Shown here piece after piece: positions 16,877 to 25,124 of a stretch of DNA of 64,000 bases (within the stretch, counting starts at the first letter, position 1; the number at the start of each line of letters is the position of its first letter). Source of the DNA: Flavobacterium sangjuense (lineage in GTDB: Bacteria > Bacteroidota > Bacteroidia > Flavobacteriales > Flavobacteriaceae); assembly GCF_004797125.1 (NCBI RefSeq), contig NZ_CP038810.1:1674001-1738000 (forward strand). Direction: 5' to 3'. The notes beneath the pieces were generated by a model. It did no database searches and was not told the DNA's origin. It saw only the letters and a program-made list of their open reading frames with translations. The position numbers were made by a program, and so were the translations under genes.

Positions 16877-17479
16877 ATGAATTCACTTTTCTCCAAAGAG
16901 CCATTGCATTTTTCCTTGCCGGATGCCGACATTGACTATTATCCTAATTTCTTTGAAAGCCATCGCGCTAATGAGTTTTTCGAGAAACTAAAAAACGAAA
17001 TTCCGTGGCAGCAGGATAACATCACTGTTTTTGGAAAAACACATCCACAACCCAGATTGACGGCACTTTTTGGCAACGAAGGAAAACCATACGGTTATTC
17101 AAATATTGTAATGCAGCCACATCATTGGAATCCGTTATTGATGTTTATTAAAAATGAAATTGAGGAAATCTGCCAGGAAAACTTTACCACAGTTTTGCTC
17201 AACTATTATCGCGACGGAAAAGACAGCAACGGCTGGCATGCCGATAATGAAAAAGAATTAGGACGAAATCCAGTTATTGCTTCGGTGAGTTTTGGTGCCG
17301 AAAGGTATTTCCATTTGCAGCATAATACGATTAAAGAACAAAAGCTGAAAATCAATCTGGAACACGGAAGTTTGCTTATTATGAAAGGTTCGACACAGCA
17401 TTTCTGGAAACATCAAATTCCGAAAACAGCTGCGGCAATTGGTCCAAGAATAAATCTGACTTTCCGAATTATCAAATAA
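16877..17479 (+). CDS. alkB: AlkB-like 2-oxoglutarate/Fe(II) dioxygenase
   Basis: Likely oxidative dealkylation of damaged nucleic acid bases. 200 residues; iron-binding HxD in GWHADNEKELG, the distal His in STQHFWKHQIPK, and the 2-oxoglutarate arginine segment RINLTFRII at the C-terminus; NYYRDGKDSNGWH is typical of ALKBH2/3-like bacterial AlkB. The start at 16877 (MNSLFSKEPLHFSLP) is chosen because the upstream extension runs through the aquaporin terminator. A TATTTTTG sequence lies at 16865-16872, only four bases before this ATG, so it may be coincidental with the terminator tail. Confidence 0.88.
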   Translation: MNSLFSKEPLHFSLPDADIDYYPNFFESHRANEFFEKLKNEIPWQQDNITVFGKTHPQPRLTALFGNEGKPYGYSNIVMQPHHWNPLLMFIKNEIEEICQENFTTVLLNYYRDGKDSNGWHADNEKELGRNPVIASVSFGAERYFHLQHNTIKEQKLKINLEHGSLLIMKGSTQHFWKHQIPKTAAAIGPRINLTFRIIK

Positions 17480-17489
17480 GTAGTTTTGT

Positions 17490-17497
17490 TATATTTG
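17490..17497 (+). promoter_or_regulatory. Putative -7 box of the sterol-desaturase-family gene
   Basis: TATATTTG matches TAnnTTTG, 15 bases before the ATG at 17513. It lies downstream of a possible TTG start (17486), arguing for 17513 as the start. Confidence 0.45.
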
Positions 17498-17512
17498 ATA
17501 AAAAAACTAATC

Positions 17513-18337
17513 ATGGACGAGATTATAAATTATTTTTCTACGATTCCGTCTTCGCACAGAGCGCTGATTTTAGCCGGTGGAATTGCTTTCTTTTGGCTGA
17601 TAGAAACGGCTGTTCCCTTTTTTAAATTCAGTTATGACAAATGGCAGCACGCCGGAATCAATATCTTTTTTACAGTTACCACCATAATCGTTAATTTCTG
17701 TTTGGCCATTATTTTATTAAAAGCGGCTGATTGGGCAACCGAAAATCATTTTGGATTTCTAAACTGGTTACCCGAATTCAATATTTGGATTTATACGATA
17801 ATTGGTTTGCTACTTTTGGATTTAATCGGAGCTTATTTAATTCATCTGATAGAGCATAAAGTCAAATTTTTGTGGCGGTTTCATTTGATACATCATACTG
17901 ATACCTGGATTGACACGACTTCGGCCAACAGGCATCATCCGGGCGAAAGTGTGTTGCGGTTTATTTTTACGACGCTCGGTGTTTTGATTGTCGGTTGCCC
18001 AATGTGGATGGTTTTTTTATACCAAACTTTATCCGTTGTGGCGACACAATTTAATCATGCTAATATCACTTTACCCAAAAAACTCGATAGGATTCTAAGC
18101 TATTTTATTGTTTCTCCCGATATGCACAAAGTCCATCATCATTACGTTTTGCCTTATACCGATAGTAATTACGGCAATATTTTCTCGGTTTGGGACCGAT
18201 TGTTCGGCACTTTTAAAACACTTGACAGAGAGAAATTAGTTTACGGCGTTGATACACACATGAAACCCGAAGAAAATAACAAACTTTCAAATTTGTTGAT
18301 GATACCTTTTCAAAAAAGGCGTTCACCGAATTCTTAA
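17513..18337 (+). CDS. Sterol desaturase / fatty acid hydroxylase family protein
   Basis: Membrane di-iron oxygenase family. 274 residues with four or so membrane segments and the histidine clusters HLIEHKVKFLWRFHLIHH, NRHHPGES and HKVHHHYVLPYTDSNYGN with WDRLFGTF after it. Bacterial members hydroxylate or desaturate lipids; the substrate here cannot be read from sequence. Start at ATG 17513 (MDEIINYFSTIPSSHR) rather than TTG 17486 because of the promoter box between them. Confidence 0.87.
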   Translation: MDEIINYFSTIPSSHRALILAGGIAFFWLIETAVPFFKFSYDKWQHAGINIFFTVTTIIVNFCLAIILLKAADWATENHFGFLNWLPEFNIWIYTIIGLLLLDLIGAYLIHLIEHKVKFLWRFHLIHHTDTWIDTTSANRHHPGESVLRFIFTTLGVLIVGCPMWMVFLYQTLSVVATQFNHANITLPKKLDRILSYFIVSPDMHKVHHHYVLPYTDSNYGNIFSVWDRLFGTFKTLDREKLVYGVDTHMKPEENNKLSNLLMIPFQKRRSPNS

Positions 18338-18444
18338 GATTAAAAAAAAATAATATTGATGTTTGCAAACTAATTATTTTTTTTACTAATATTGAATTAC
18401 GAATTAACCACTAACATTCTTAGTATTTAAATGCTTTTACAGAA

Positions 18445-18717
18445 ATGAAAAAAAGTAGACTAGTTGAACTTGACAACGAAGAATTAGAACGAGTTGTCAG
18501 CATGGCTCAGGAGGAAAGAAAGCCTTTTGAAGTAATTAAAGAAGAATTTGGGCTTACTGAAAATGAAGTTACCGAATTAATGCGCAAACGCTTACCAAAA
18601 GACAAATTTGAACTTTGGAAAAAGAAAGCAGCCGGAAGTAAGCCAAAACCAAAGCCAATCATTGATGACTTTGATGATTTAGACAGCAAATACTACATCA
18701 AAAATAAATTTGACTAA
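18445..18717 (+). CDS. DUF2805/TIGR03643 family small protein
   Basis: A 90-residue charged protein. The N-terminal 60 residues (LDNEELERVVSMAQEERKPF, IKEEFGLTENEV, MRKRLP) look like a small helix-turn-helix-type bundle found in the TIGR03643/DUF2805 family; the tail is Lys/Pro-rich then acidic (KPKPKPIIDDFDDLD). Function unknown. It is followed at once by an intrinsic terminator and forms a single-gene unit. Confidence 0.82.
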   Translation: MKKSRLVELDNEELERVVSMAQEERKPFEVIKEEFGLTENEVTELMRKRLPKDKFELWKKKAAGSKPKPKPIIDDFDDLDSKYYIKNKFD

Positions 18718-18720
18718 TAA

Positions 18721-18749
18721 AAAAACTCTTGTTCAACAAGAGTTTTTTT
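18721..18749. terminator. Intrinsic terminator, near-perfect palindrome
   Basis: AAAAACTCTTGTT / AACAAGAGTTTTT around a single C, with T-run; three bases after the DUF2805 gene stop. Confidence 0.9.
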
Positions 18750-18852
18750 ATTTAATACTGCTAATGATTTAGTTAATCATATCTAAAAAAGTAAAAAGAG
18801 GTGTAACTAATAATTACATTTGGGGACATATTTGAAAAATAAATTTTTAGTA

Positions 18853-20766
18853 ATGAAGAAACTAATTGTAAGTGCCCTTTTTGCTTTAGCTGTTTTCGGT
18901 TATACTGCAAATGCACAAATGAAATCGGTGGCAAAAAAATTACCAGCCAAGGAACAGTCAAAAACGATTGTAAATTTAAATCAGGTGATTGCCGTTATTG
19001 ATTTAAACAAAATAAAAGACGATAAGGTTGGTGTGACCATAACACCTCCAAAGTTCAATTCAAGGGAAATTATTTTCCACATTCCAAAGACAGTTCCGGG
19101 AACTTATTCTACAGATAATTACGGAAAACTAATTGATGATTTCAAAGCATTTGATAAAAGCGGAAAAGAATTAGCAACGACTAAAACCGATGATAATTCA
19201 TGGAAAATTTCCAATGCCAAATCGTTAGCAAAAGTGACTTATTATGTAAATGACACTTACGATTCTGAAGTAGGGAAAGGCTTTATGAAGGAAGATATAT
19301 TTTCGCCTTCCGGAACAAATATTTTAGAAGGTAAAAACTTCGTGGTAAACAATCATGGTTTTGTGGGTTATTTTGAAGACAAAAAACAACTAACCGAGAT
19401 TCCATATAAACTTACTATTCTACATCCAAAGGATCTTAAAGGTGCTACTTCTTTAATAGACTCTGATAAAAGCGATACTGTAGATACCTTTATGGCAAGC
19501 CGTTATTTTGATTTGACAGATAATCCAATTATGTATTCTAAATCAGATTATGAAACGTTCATGGTTGACGGAATGGAGATTGTTTTCAGTGTTTATTCTC
19601 CAAATGGCGTGCATTCTGCAAAGGAATTATTGCCTGATTTAGAGAGAACAATGCGTGCTCAAAAAGCATTTTTAGGCTCTATAAATAACAACAAAAGATA
19701 TACTGTTTTATTGTACTTATCGGATGATGAAAAAAATGATGCTAAAGGTTACGGAGCATTGGAACACCATACTTCAACAACTGTAGTTTTCCCTGAAAGT
19801 ATGGATAAAGAAAGCTTGGAGGAGCAATTAAAAGATGTAGTGTCGCATGAGTTTTTCCACACCGTAACGCCGCTGGCTATTCATTCTAAAGAGATTGAAT
19901 ATTTTGATTACAGCAACCCAAAGATGTCAAAACATTTATGGATGTACGAAGGCGTAACCGAATATTTTGCTAATTTATTTCAGGTAAATCAAGGGCTGAT
20001 TACTGCAGACGAGTTTTACGAAAGAATGGTTGAAAAAATGAGTCATGCTAAGAGAATGAACGATACGATGCCGTTTACTGAAATGAGTGCCAATGTTTTG
20101 GTTGCACCCTATAAAGATCAGTACTTAAATGTATACGAAAAAGGCGCTTTAATTGGGATGTGCATTGATATTATCATTCGTGAAAAAAGCGATGGTAAAA
20201 AAGGAATTTTAAACCTAATGAAAGATTTGTCAAATATGTATGGCGTAAAAAAATCTTTTGATGATGAAGAACTTTTTGGTGTAATAACCAAACTGACCTA
20301 TCCTGAAGTAGGCGAGTTTTTAAATACCTATGTTGCCGGACCAACACCAATTCCGTATGACGACTATTTTGCTAAAGTGGGCGTTCACAAAGCTAAAGTA
20401 CAGGTACAGGCAAATCCATTTTTGAAAGATCAAAAAATCCCATTCATCACGGTAAATCCTGCTACAAAAGAAATTATGGTAGTTCCTGGTGGAAAGTTGA
20501 ATAGTTTTATGAATACTTTGGGCTTAAAAGGCGGTGATACTATTATGGCATTTAATGACAAACCGTATAATCTTGACAATATTTACGACCTGATAATGAT
20601 AAGCCAAGGCTGGAAAACAGATGATGATATCAGTGTTAAAATTAAAAGAGATGGTGTTGAGCAAACCATAAAAGGAAAGGTAAAATTAGATTTTGATGAA
20701 GTCGAAGGATATACATTCACAGACGAATCAAAAAAGGGATTAAATAAATATTGGTTAAAAGGATAA
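18853..20766 (+). CDS. M61 family metallopeptidase (glycyl aminopeptidase-like) with PDZ domain
   Basis: Exported zinc peptidase. Signal peptide in residues 1-22 (MKKLIVSALFALAVFGYTANAQ), which fixes the start at 18853 rather than 18820. Residues about 30-200 are the beta-sandwich N-terminal domain, followed by the catalytic domain with VSHEFFHTVTPL (HExxH, first His at 332) and the downstream glutamate in MYEGVTEYFANL. A PDZ-like segment (NTLGLKGGDTIMAFNDKPY) is near residue 560. 637 residues is normal. Acts in the periplasm or at the cell surface. Confidence 0.9.
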   Translation: MKKLIVSALFALAVFGYTANAQMKSVAKKLPAKEQSKTIVNLNQVIAVIDLNKIKDDKVGVTITPPKFNSREIIFHIPKTVPGTYSTDNYGKLIDDFKAFDKSGKELATTKTDDNSWKISNAKSLAKVTYYVNDTYDSEVGKGFMKEDIFSPSGTNILEGKNFVVNNHGFVGYFEDKKQLTEIPYKLTILHPKDLKGATSLIDSDKSDTVDTFMASRYFDLTDNPIMYSKSDYETFMVDGMEIVFSVYSPNGVHSAKELLPDLERTMRAQKAFLGSINNNKRYTVLLYLSDDEKNDAKGYGALEHHTSTTVVFPESMDKESLEEQLKDVVSHEFFHTVTPLAIHSKEIEYFDYSNPKMSKHLWMYEGVTEYFANLFQVNQGLITADEFYERMVEKMSHAKRMNDTMPFTEMSANVLVAPYKDQYLNVYEKGALIGMCIDIIIREKSDGKKGILNLMKDLSNMYGVKKSFDDEELFGVITKLTYPEVGEFLNTYVAGPTPIPYDDYFAKVGVHKAKVQVQANPFLKDQKIPFITVNPATKEIMVVPGGKLNSFMNTLGLKGGDTIMAFNDKPYNLDNIYDLIMISQGWKTDDDISVKIKRDGVEQTIKGKVKLDFDEVEGYTFTDESKKGLNKYWLKG

Positions 20767-20773
20767 ATTTCCT

Positions 20774-20821
20774 CGTCACTTCGAGTTTTCAAAAGCTTTG
20801 ATTTTGAAAGTATCGAGAAGC
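20774..20821. repeat. Imperfect palindromic intergenic element (GTCACTTCGAG type)
   Basis: CGTCACTTCGAG ... TATCGAGAAGC with an inner exact stem TTTCAAAA / TTTTGAAA. It resembles dispersed palindromic repeats seen between genes in many Flavobacteria. Lies just after the M61 gene, before a separate terminator. Confidence 0.6.
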
Positions 20822-20828
20822 AACTTCA

Positions 20829-20865
20829 AATCCTCAATTTGTTCATCAGATTGAGGATTTTTTTG
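20829..20865 (+). terminator. Intrinsic terminator after M61 peptidase gene
   Basis: Stem AATCCTCAAT (20829-20838) / ATTGAGGATT (20850-20859), 11-base loop, followed by a T-run to 20864. Confidence 0.85.
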
Positions 20866-20902
20866 TATTATTGCCACCCTTAACGAAGTTAAAAATTAAA
20901 AC

Positions 20903-21619
20903 ATGCGTAAATCAATTCTTGCCCTATTTTCAATCTTACTTTTAATCGGTTGTTCCGAAAAAGAATCATCCAAAAACTTTGTGTTAACCGGAAATATCAA
21001 AGGATTAAAAAATGGCACCTTATACATTCAAAGAGTAAAAGACACAACGCTTGTTGCCATTGATACTATAAAAATTAGTGGTGACTCTCATTTCACCAGC
21101 GAATTTGATTTGCAATCGCCTGAAATGCTGTATTTGTTTTTGGATCGTGGCGTAACCAATTCGTTAGACAATAACATTCCGTTCTTTGCCGAGAAAGGAA
21201 AGATGAATATCGAAACGTCATTAGATTTCTTTACGGCCGATGTTAAAATCACAGGTTCTAAAAATCAGGAACTTTATGATGAATACAACAAAGTGGTTTC
21301 GAGATTTGTCGATCAGGATTTAGACTTGATTGAAAAAAAATACAACGCGATAATAGCCAAAAAGACAGAAGAAGTCAATAAAATAGAAGAACAACAAAAG
21401 GCAGTCTTAAAAAGAAAATACCTCTATACTACCAATTTTGCTGTAAACCACGGCGATTATGAAGTGGCGCCTTATGTGGCTTTGGCTGAGATTTACGACA
21501 TCAATTTAAAGTTTATGGATACCATCCAAAAATCGATGACGCCTAAGGTTTCTAAATCACTATATGGTAAAAAACTAAACGATTTTATTGCTGCCAGAAA
21601 AAAGGAAGAGAATAAATAA
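20903..21619 (+). CDS. DUF4369 domain lipoprotein
   Basis: A 238-residue lipoprotein: signal ending in the lipobox LIGC (Cys17), then a beta-rich DUF4369 domain (FVLTGNIKGLKNGTLYIQRV, VAIDTIKISGDSHFTSEFDL) to about residue 120 and a helical C-terminal half. In related proteins this domain precedes a thioredoxin fold; here no thioredoxin domain or CxxC is present, so this is the short version. Expected at the periplasmic face of a membrane. Specific function unknown. Confidence 0.82.
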   Translation: MRKSILALFSILLLIGCSEKESSKNFVLTGNIKGLKNGTLYIQRVKDTTLVAIDTIKISGDSHFTSEFDLQSPEMLYLFLDRGVTNSLDNNIPFFAEKGKMNIETSLDFFTADVKITGSKNQELYDEYNKVVSRFVDQDLDLIEKKYNAIIAKKTEEVNKIEEQQKAVLKRKYLYTTNFAVNHGDYEVAPYVALAEIYDINLKFMDTIQKSMTPKVSKSLYGKKLNDFIAARKKEENK

Positions 21620-21645
21620 GTTTCCGGCAGCAATTTTTCTTTTAG

Positions 21646-22143
21646 TTAGCGTTGCGATAATGTTGCAAATAATTCATCCAGGCTATTCAATGTCATTGTA
21701 AATCCTTCTTTGAAGCCCATTTCAATCATTTTCTCCATGCGTTCAAGCGATTCATTATAAATACTGATACTGACTTTTGTCTTTCCGTTTTGTTCGCTAA
21801 AATTCAAATCCCATTCCGAACCCGGTAATTGTGGATTTTCTTCTGCATCTGCAAAAGCATTCAACATTTTGAAATTGGTTTTAGGACTAATAGAAGTATA
21901 TTTCTGAATAGACCACATCTCTAATCCATCAGGACTTACCATCGCGTAAAATCTACGGCCACCAACTTCAAAATTCATAATTTTTGTTTTAGATGCCCAA
22001 GGTTTTGGTGCCCACCATTGGTCAAGAATTTCCTGTGTGGTAAAAGCATCCCAAACCAACGAAAGGTCGGCAGCAAATTCTCTGTCAATAAATACCGTTT
22101 TTGTTGCTTTGTCAACGGTAAAATCAAATAGCAAATTGTTCAT
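21646..22143 (-). CDS. SRPBCC / AHSA1-type domain protein
   Basis: A 165-residue START-like hydrophobic-pocket protein: [52 protein letters not shown] and the C-terminal amphipathic helix with [20 protein letters not shown]. It overlaps the ArsR-type regulator gene by 4 bases and is read from the same transcript; this regulator plus AHSA1 pairing is common in Bacteroidetes. Ligand unknown. Confidence 0.88.
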   Translation of the reverse strand: MNNLLFDFTVDKATKTVFIDREFAADLSLVWDAFTTQEILDQWWAPKPWASKTKIMNFEVGGRRFYAMVSPDGLEMWSIQKYTSISPKTNFKMLNAFADAEENPQLPGSEWDLNFSEQNGKTKVSISIYNESLERMEKMIEMGFKEGFTMTLNSLDELFATLSQR

Positions 22144-22460
22144 TTTTTCTGTTGTTTAATAGTTGATAATACTTTGTCGAGTTGATTGAATCGGGTTTCC
22201 CAAATTTCCCTGAATTGGGCTAACCATTTGTCAATCTCTTTCATCTTTTCAATTTCAAGTGAGTAGAAAATTTCCCTGCCTTGTTGTTCCTGTTTTACAA
22301 TTTCGCATTCTGTGAGTATGCGAAGGTGTTTGGAAACCGCTTGTCGCGTGGTATTGAAATTTTCAGCAATGGCGTTCGGTGTCATTGCCTGCAATGCAAT
22401 TAAGGTGATAATGCCACGTCTTGTTGGGTCGGATATCGCCTGAAAAATATCTCTTCTCAT
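22140..22460 (-). CDS. ArsR-family winged-helix regulator
   Basis: A 106-residue regulator with [19 protein letters not shown], the recognition helix in [15 protein letters not shown] and a wing [10 protein letters not shown]. No CxC or metal-binding cysteines typical of ArsR/SmtB sensors are present, so a non-metal signal is likely. First gene of a two-gene unit with the AHSA1-type protein; it probably regulates that unit. Confidence 0.9.
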   Translation of the reverse strand: MRRDIFQAISDPTRRGIITLIALQAMTPNAIAENFNTTRQAVSKHLRILTECEIVKQEQQGREIFYSLEIEKMKEIDKWLAQFREIWETRFNQLDKVLSTIKQQKK

Positions 22461-22587
22461 AATGTTTCGTTTTTATATATGAAACCAATCAGTTGCAAAT
22501 ATATGCGCAACTATTCGGTTTCGCAAATTTTTGACGTTAAATTTTTTAAAATGTTGAAAAGTTCCTTAGGATTATGGGACTGAACAG

Positions 22588-23001
22588 TTATTTTTCTATT
22601 TGGTCAATCCAGTTGTTTATGGCTTTTAGTAGCTGGGTTTCTTTTTGATTTACGTCTTCTACAGAAGCAAGTTCGACAATCTTTCTGCCATCGGGATAAT
22701 CTTTTCCGCCTAAGCCAATAGCAGCATCAATGGTATTTCCGGTTGGGAAAACGATTAGGATTTTTCCGCGATGCAAATTGATAACTGCCAAATCACGTTT
22801 GTATTCTTTGGGATTAAATGCTTTCATTTCGCCACTGTAGTAAAAGCTTGGCGAATTCCATTTGATATGTTCCGCAATTTCGGGATTGGCATTTAGAAAA
22901 ATATCCCGTAGTTTTTGAACAACATCCCGACTTGGGACTTCAATCCCATTTATATGTTCGGTAACGGTTTGCGATTTTCTGTCTGACATTTTGGTTTTCA
23001 A
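22588..23001 (-). CDS. DUF1801 domain protein
   Basis: A 137-residue soluble protein with the DUF1801 (YdhG-like) pattern: VQKLRDIFLNANPEIAEHIKWNSPSFYYSGEMKAFNPKE, LAVINLHRGKILIVFPTG and a C-terminal KAINNWIDQIEK. Function unknown. MSDRK at residue 5 is an alternative start. It lies 7 bases beyond the multi-TM gene on the same strand. Confidence 0.82.
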   Translation of the reverse strand: MKTKMSDRKSQTVTEHINGIEVPSRDVVQKLRDIFLNANPEIAEHIKWNSPSFYYSGEMKAFNPKEYKRDLAVINLHRGKILIVFPTGNTIDAAIGLGGKDYPDGRKIVELASVEDVNQKETQLLKAINNWIDQIEK

Positions 23002-23008
23002 TAGTTTG

Positions 23009-23998
23009 TTACAAACCGCTGTTAGCTGTAGTTTTTCTTTTCAGTAATTGTAGAATCATTGGAAAAGTTAAGAACACAAGCCATATCATTGTGTGCCTTG
23101 GTAATATTTGATATTTATAATTTAACAAATAAATTGTTCCAGAGTAAAAAATACAAAATAACGAATGACTAATTAATACTTGCTGATCTGAATACCTATC
23201 GATGTGATCTTCCTTATTTTCTTTGAGGTCATTTTTATAATTTCCATTTCTGCTCGGAAGAAATGCAGCTAGGAGCATATAATTTTGCATTATATAAACT
23301 GCAGAGACGCCTAAAAGGAAATATTGAAGTCCAATATAAAGTCCTTGTGATAAATATGCTGTTGTTTCAATATCTTGGTTACTAAAAACTCTAACTATAT
23401 TGTCAGTTGCAAAAGCAAACATTACGATAGAACTCCATATACTCAACGCTAATCTATTGGTTTTGGTCAGTTGAATATTTGTAAAGGCATTCACAATTGA
23501 GAATGCCGAAAAAACAAATACAATGCTCAAGACTATTAATGCAAAAATATTATGATAATTTGTAAATCCATAATCAATACACCAATATATTAATGATATA
23601 GACAGGAGCAGAGTTAAGCCTTCGCTCAATTTAGCAGTTACTTGGTCTTTGCTATATATGGCAAAAGCTATGGTGAAAAAGAAAATAAAAGTATATGGCC
23701 AACTTTCAATATGATTTTCAAAAATATAATCATGTTCTCTTTTACCAGGAAGAAAGTTAAGTAGGCTAAAAAAGTAAGCTCCTAAGAAAATCGATATTAC
23801 ATTCTTCAAACTATTTATAACCCTGTAGCTTTCAAAAAGTAATCCTGCAAATAAAGCAAGTAAGCTAACTGAGAAAAGTTTTCTGTCACATATAGAAGCT
23901 CTGTAGCCTATATATATTGTAAATGCTAAACTAAAAACGCCTACAATAATTATAATTGTTGTCAAGTCAAAACCGGCTGATTTCTTTTTATTTGTCAA
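23009..23998 (-). CDS. Multi-pass membrane protein, unknown
   Basis: 329 residues with about nine or ten hydrophobic segments evenly spread and few charged residues except short loops (for example RNGNYKNDLKENKEDHIDRYSDQQ near 275). No motif recognised. AT content is higher and codon choice plainer than in the neighbouring metabolic genes, and the gene lies in a stretch with long noncoding spacers, which fits an accessory gene. Possibly cotranscribed with the DUF1801 gene. Confidence 0.7.
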   Translation of the reverse strand: MTNKKKSAGFDLTTIIIIVGVFSLAFTIYIGYRASICDRKLFSVSLLALFAGLLFESYRVINSLKNVISIFLGAYFFSLLNFLPGKREHDYIFENHIESWPYTFIFFFTIAFAIYSKDQVTAKLSEGLTLLLSISLIYWCIDYGFTNYHNIFALIVLSIVFVFSAFSIVNAFTNIQLTKTNRLALSIWSSIVMFAFATDNIVRVFSNQDIETTAYLSQGLYIGLQYFLLGVSAVYIMQNYMLLAAFLPSRNGNYKNDLKENKEDHIDRYSDQQVLISHSLFCIFYSGTIYLLNYKYQILPRHTMIWLVFLTFPMILQLLKRKTTANSGL

Positions 23999-24431
23999 TA
24001 GTACTTTTGTGTTTTAAAATTTCAGTTAACGTTAGGCCGCTTCACGATGTTGACGGAAAAGCGGAATGAGTTCTCTCTGCCAAGATAGAACTTTCTTCGT
24101 GAAAACAAAATTTCAACTTACCGAAAACTCGGCAATATCTTGAAACGGCGGTTGGTGGCAGTTGCTGCTTATTTGGTTCCTTTAGGTTTCCAAAGCATTG
24201 TGCAGCCGAGATAAATTCGCTGACCCTTTTGTTGCGTTTTCCACTTTAATTAACCCAATATTTATTCGCTTATCGTTTCGGGGCGGCGATAACCAGAAGT
24301 CTTGAGGTTAACCTTGTTCGAATAACTCAACTTCCATCTTGCACAAATGTGTCTGCAAAGAGTGGGGCTCAAGCTATTGCTGGCCCCATCTATTTGAAGT
24401 GTTTAAAAATTAATAAATAATGTTTAAATTT
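23999..24431. other. 433-base noncoding spacer, relatively GC-rich
   Basis: No credible ORF on either strand. Base composition is richer in G+C than the flanking genes, and it contains GGTTGGTGGCAGTT at 24150-24163, whose near-inverted copy occurs at 24914-24927 on the far side of the monooxygenase-family gene. Could be a decayed gene or an insertion boundary. Confidence 0.5.
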
Positions 24432-24725
24432 TTATTTTATCGCTAATAAATCTACCATTTCTAGTACTGGGTCTTTAGCAAGTAGTGCAGAAGCATTCGC
24501 CATTAATGCCTTTGCGATTTCCCCATTTAAGTGAGCCGTTCTTCCATCTGTCGTTTCAAACGTATCGAATATACCAAAAGTTGAAGGTCCAATTTGTAAA
24601 GCATACCATCGTATTGTTCCAGGCTCGTCTTGGGCTAGCGGTAAAGCTGACTTCAAGAATTCCATTACTTCGCTTTCTTTACCTGGCTTTGCTTCTAACC
24701 TAGCTAATATTGCAAACTTTTCCAT
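24432..24725 (-). CDS. Antibiotic biosynthesis monooxygenase (ABM/YgiN-like) family protein
   Basis: A 97-residue dimeric ferredoxin-like-fold protein: FAILARLEAKPGKESEVMEF, QDEPGTIRWYALQIGPSTFG, FDTFETTDGRTAHLNGEIAKAL. Family members include quinol monooxygenases and many of unknown role. It stands alone between two ~400-base noncoding spacers. Confidence 0.88.
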   Translation of the reverse strand: MEKFAILARLEAKPGKESEVMEFLKSALPLAQDEPGTIRWYALQIGPSTFGIFDTFETTDGRTAHLNGEIAKALMANASALLAKDPVLEMVDLLAIK

Positions 24726-25124
24726 GATTTTAAATTTAAATGTTATTAAGAGGTAAAAATCAACCTCTTACCAAAGGTAACCTTTAAATATGTACTACAC
24801 ATATAAAACGCAGTAAATGAAGTTTACATTGACTATTTTTAAAACAAAGTAGTTATGACGACATGAAAAGAATGGTTGAAGTCGGATACAATATTGGTCT
24901 ACACGTTCACGGAAATTGCCACCAACTTATATATAACCGCAACAAACCACACTAGGTTTCTATTTAACTAGCTCGTTGCCATTTTATAACGTATTATCTC
25001 TCAAATATAATTCTTTTTTACAAAAGTTAACTAGTTAGCACAAAACATATAAACAACAGTTTTACGTTTTTACATTCCAAAACTTTATCTTTACCCACAT
25101 AAGTTTGTACTTTAAAATCCCATA
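24726..25124. other. 399-base noncoding spacer
   Basis: No credible ORF longer than about 30 codons. Contains the inverted-repeat partner AATTGCCACCAACT (24914-24927) and, near its end, a -7 box for the radical SAM gene. Confidence 0.6.
25100..25107 (+). promoter_or_regulatory. Putative -7 box of the radical SAM gene
   Basis: TAAGTTTG (TAnnTTTG), 17 bases before the ATG at 25125. Confidence 0.5.

Noticed and set aside
20866..20873. TATTATTG as -7 box of the DUF4369 gene
   Set aside because: Deviates from TAnnTTTG, lies in the terminator tail and has no TTG at a suitable distance.
23999..24060. GTTAACGTTAGGC at the edge of the noncoding spacer, resembling an integron attC core site
   Set aside because: No paired complementary core site at a suitable distance, no integrase gene in the window; the resemblance is 7 bases only.
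24864..24956. Short ORF (30 codons) starting MKRMVEVGYNIG
   Set aside because: Too short, overlaps the inverted-repeat partner, no promoter and no recognisable product.
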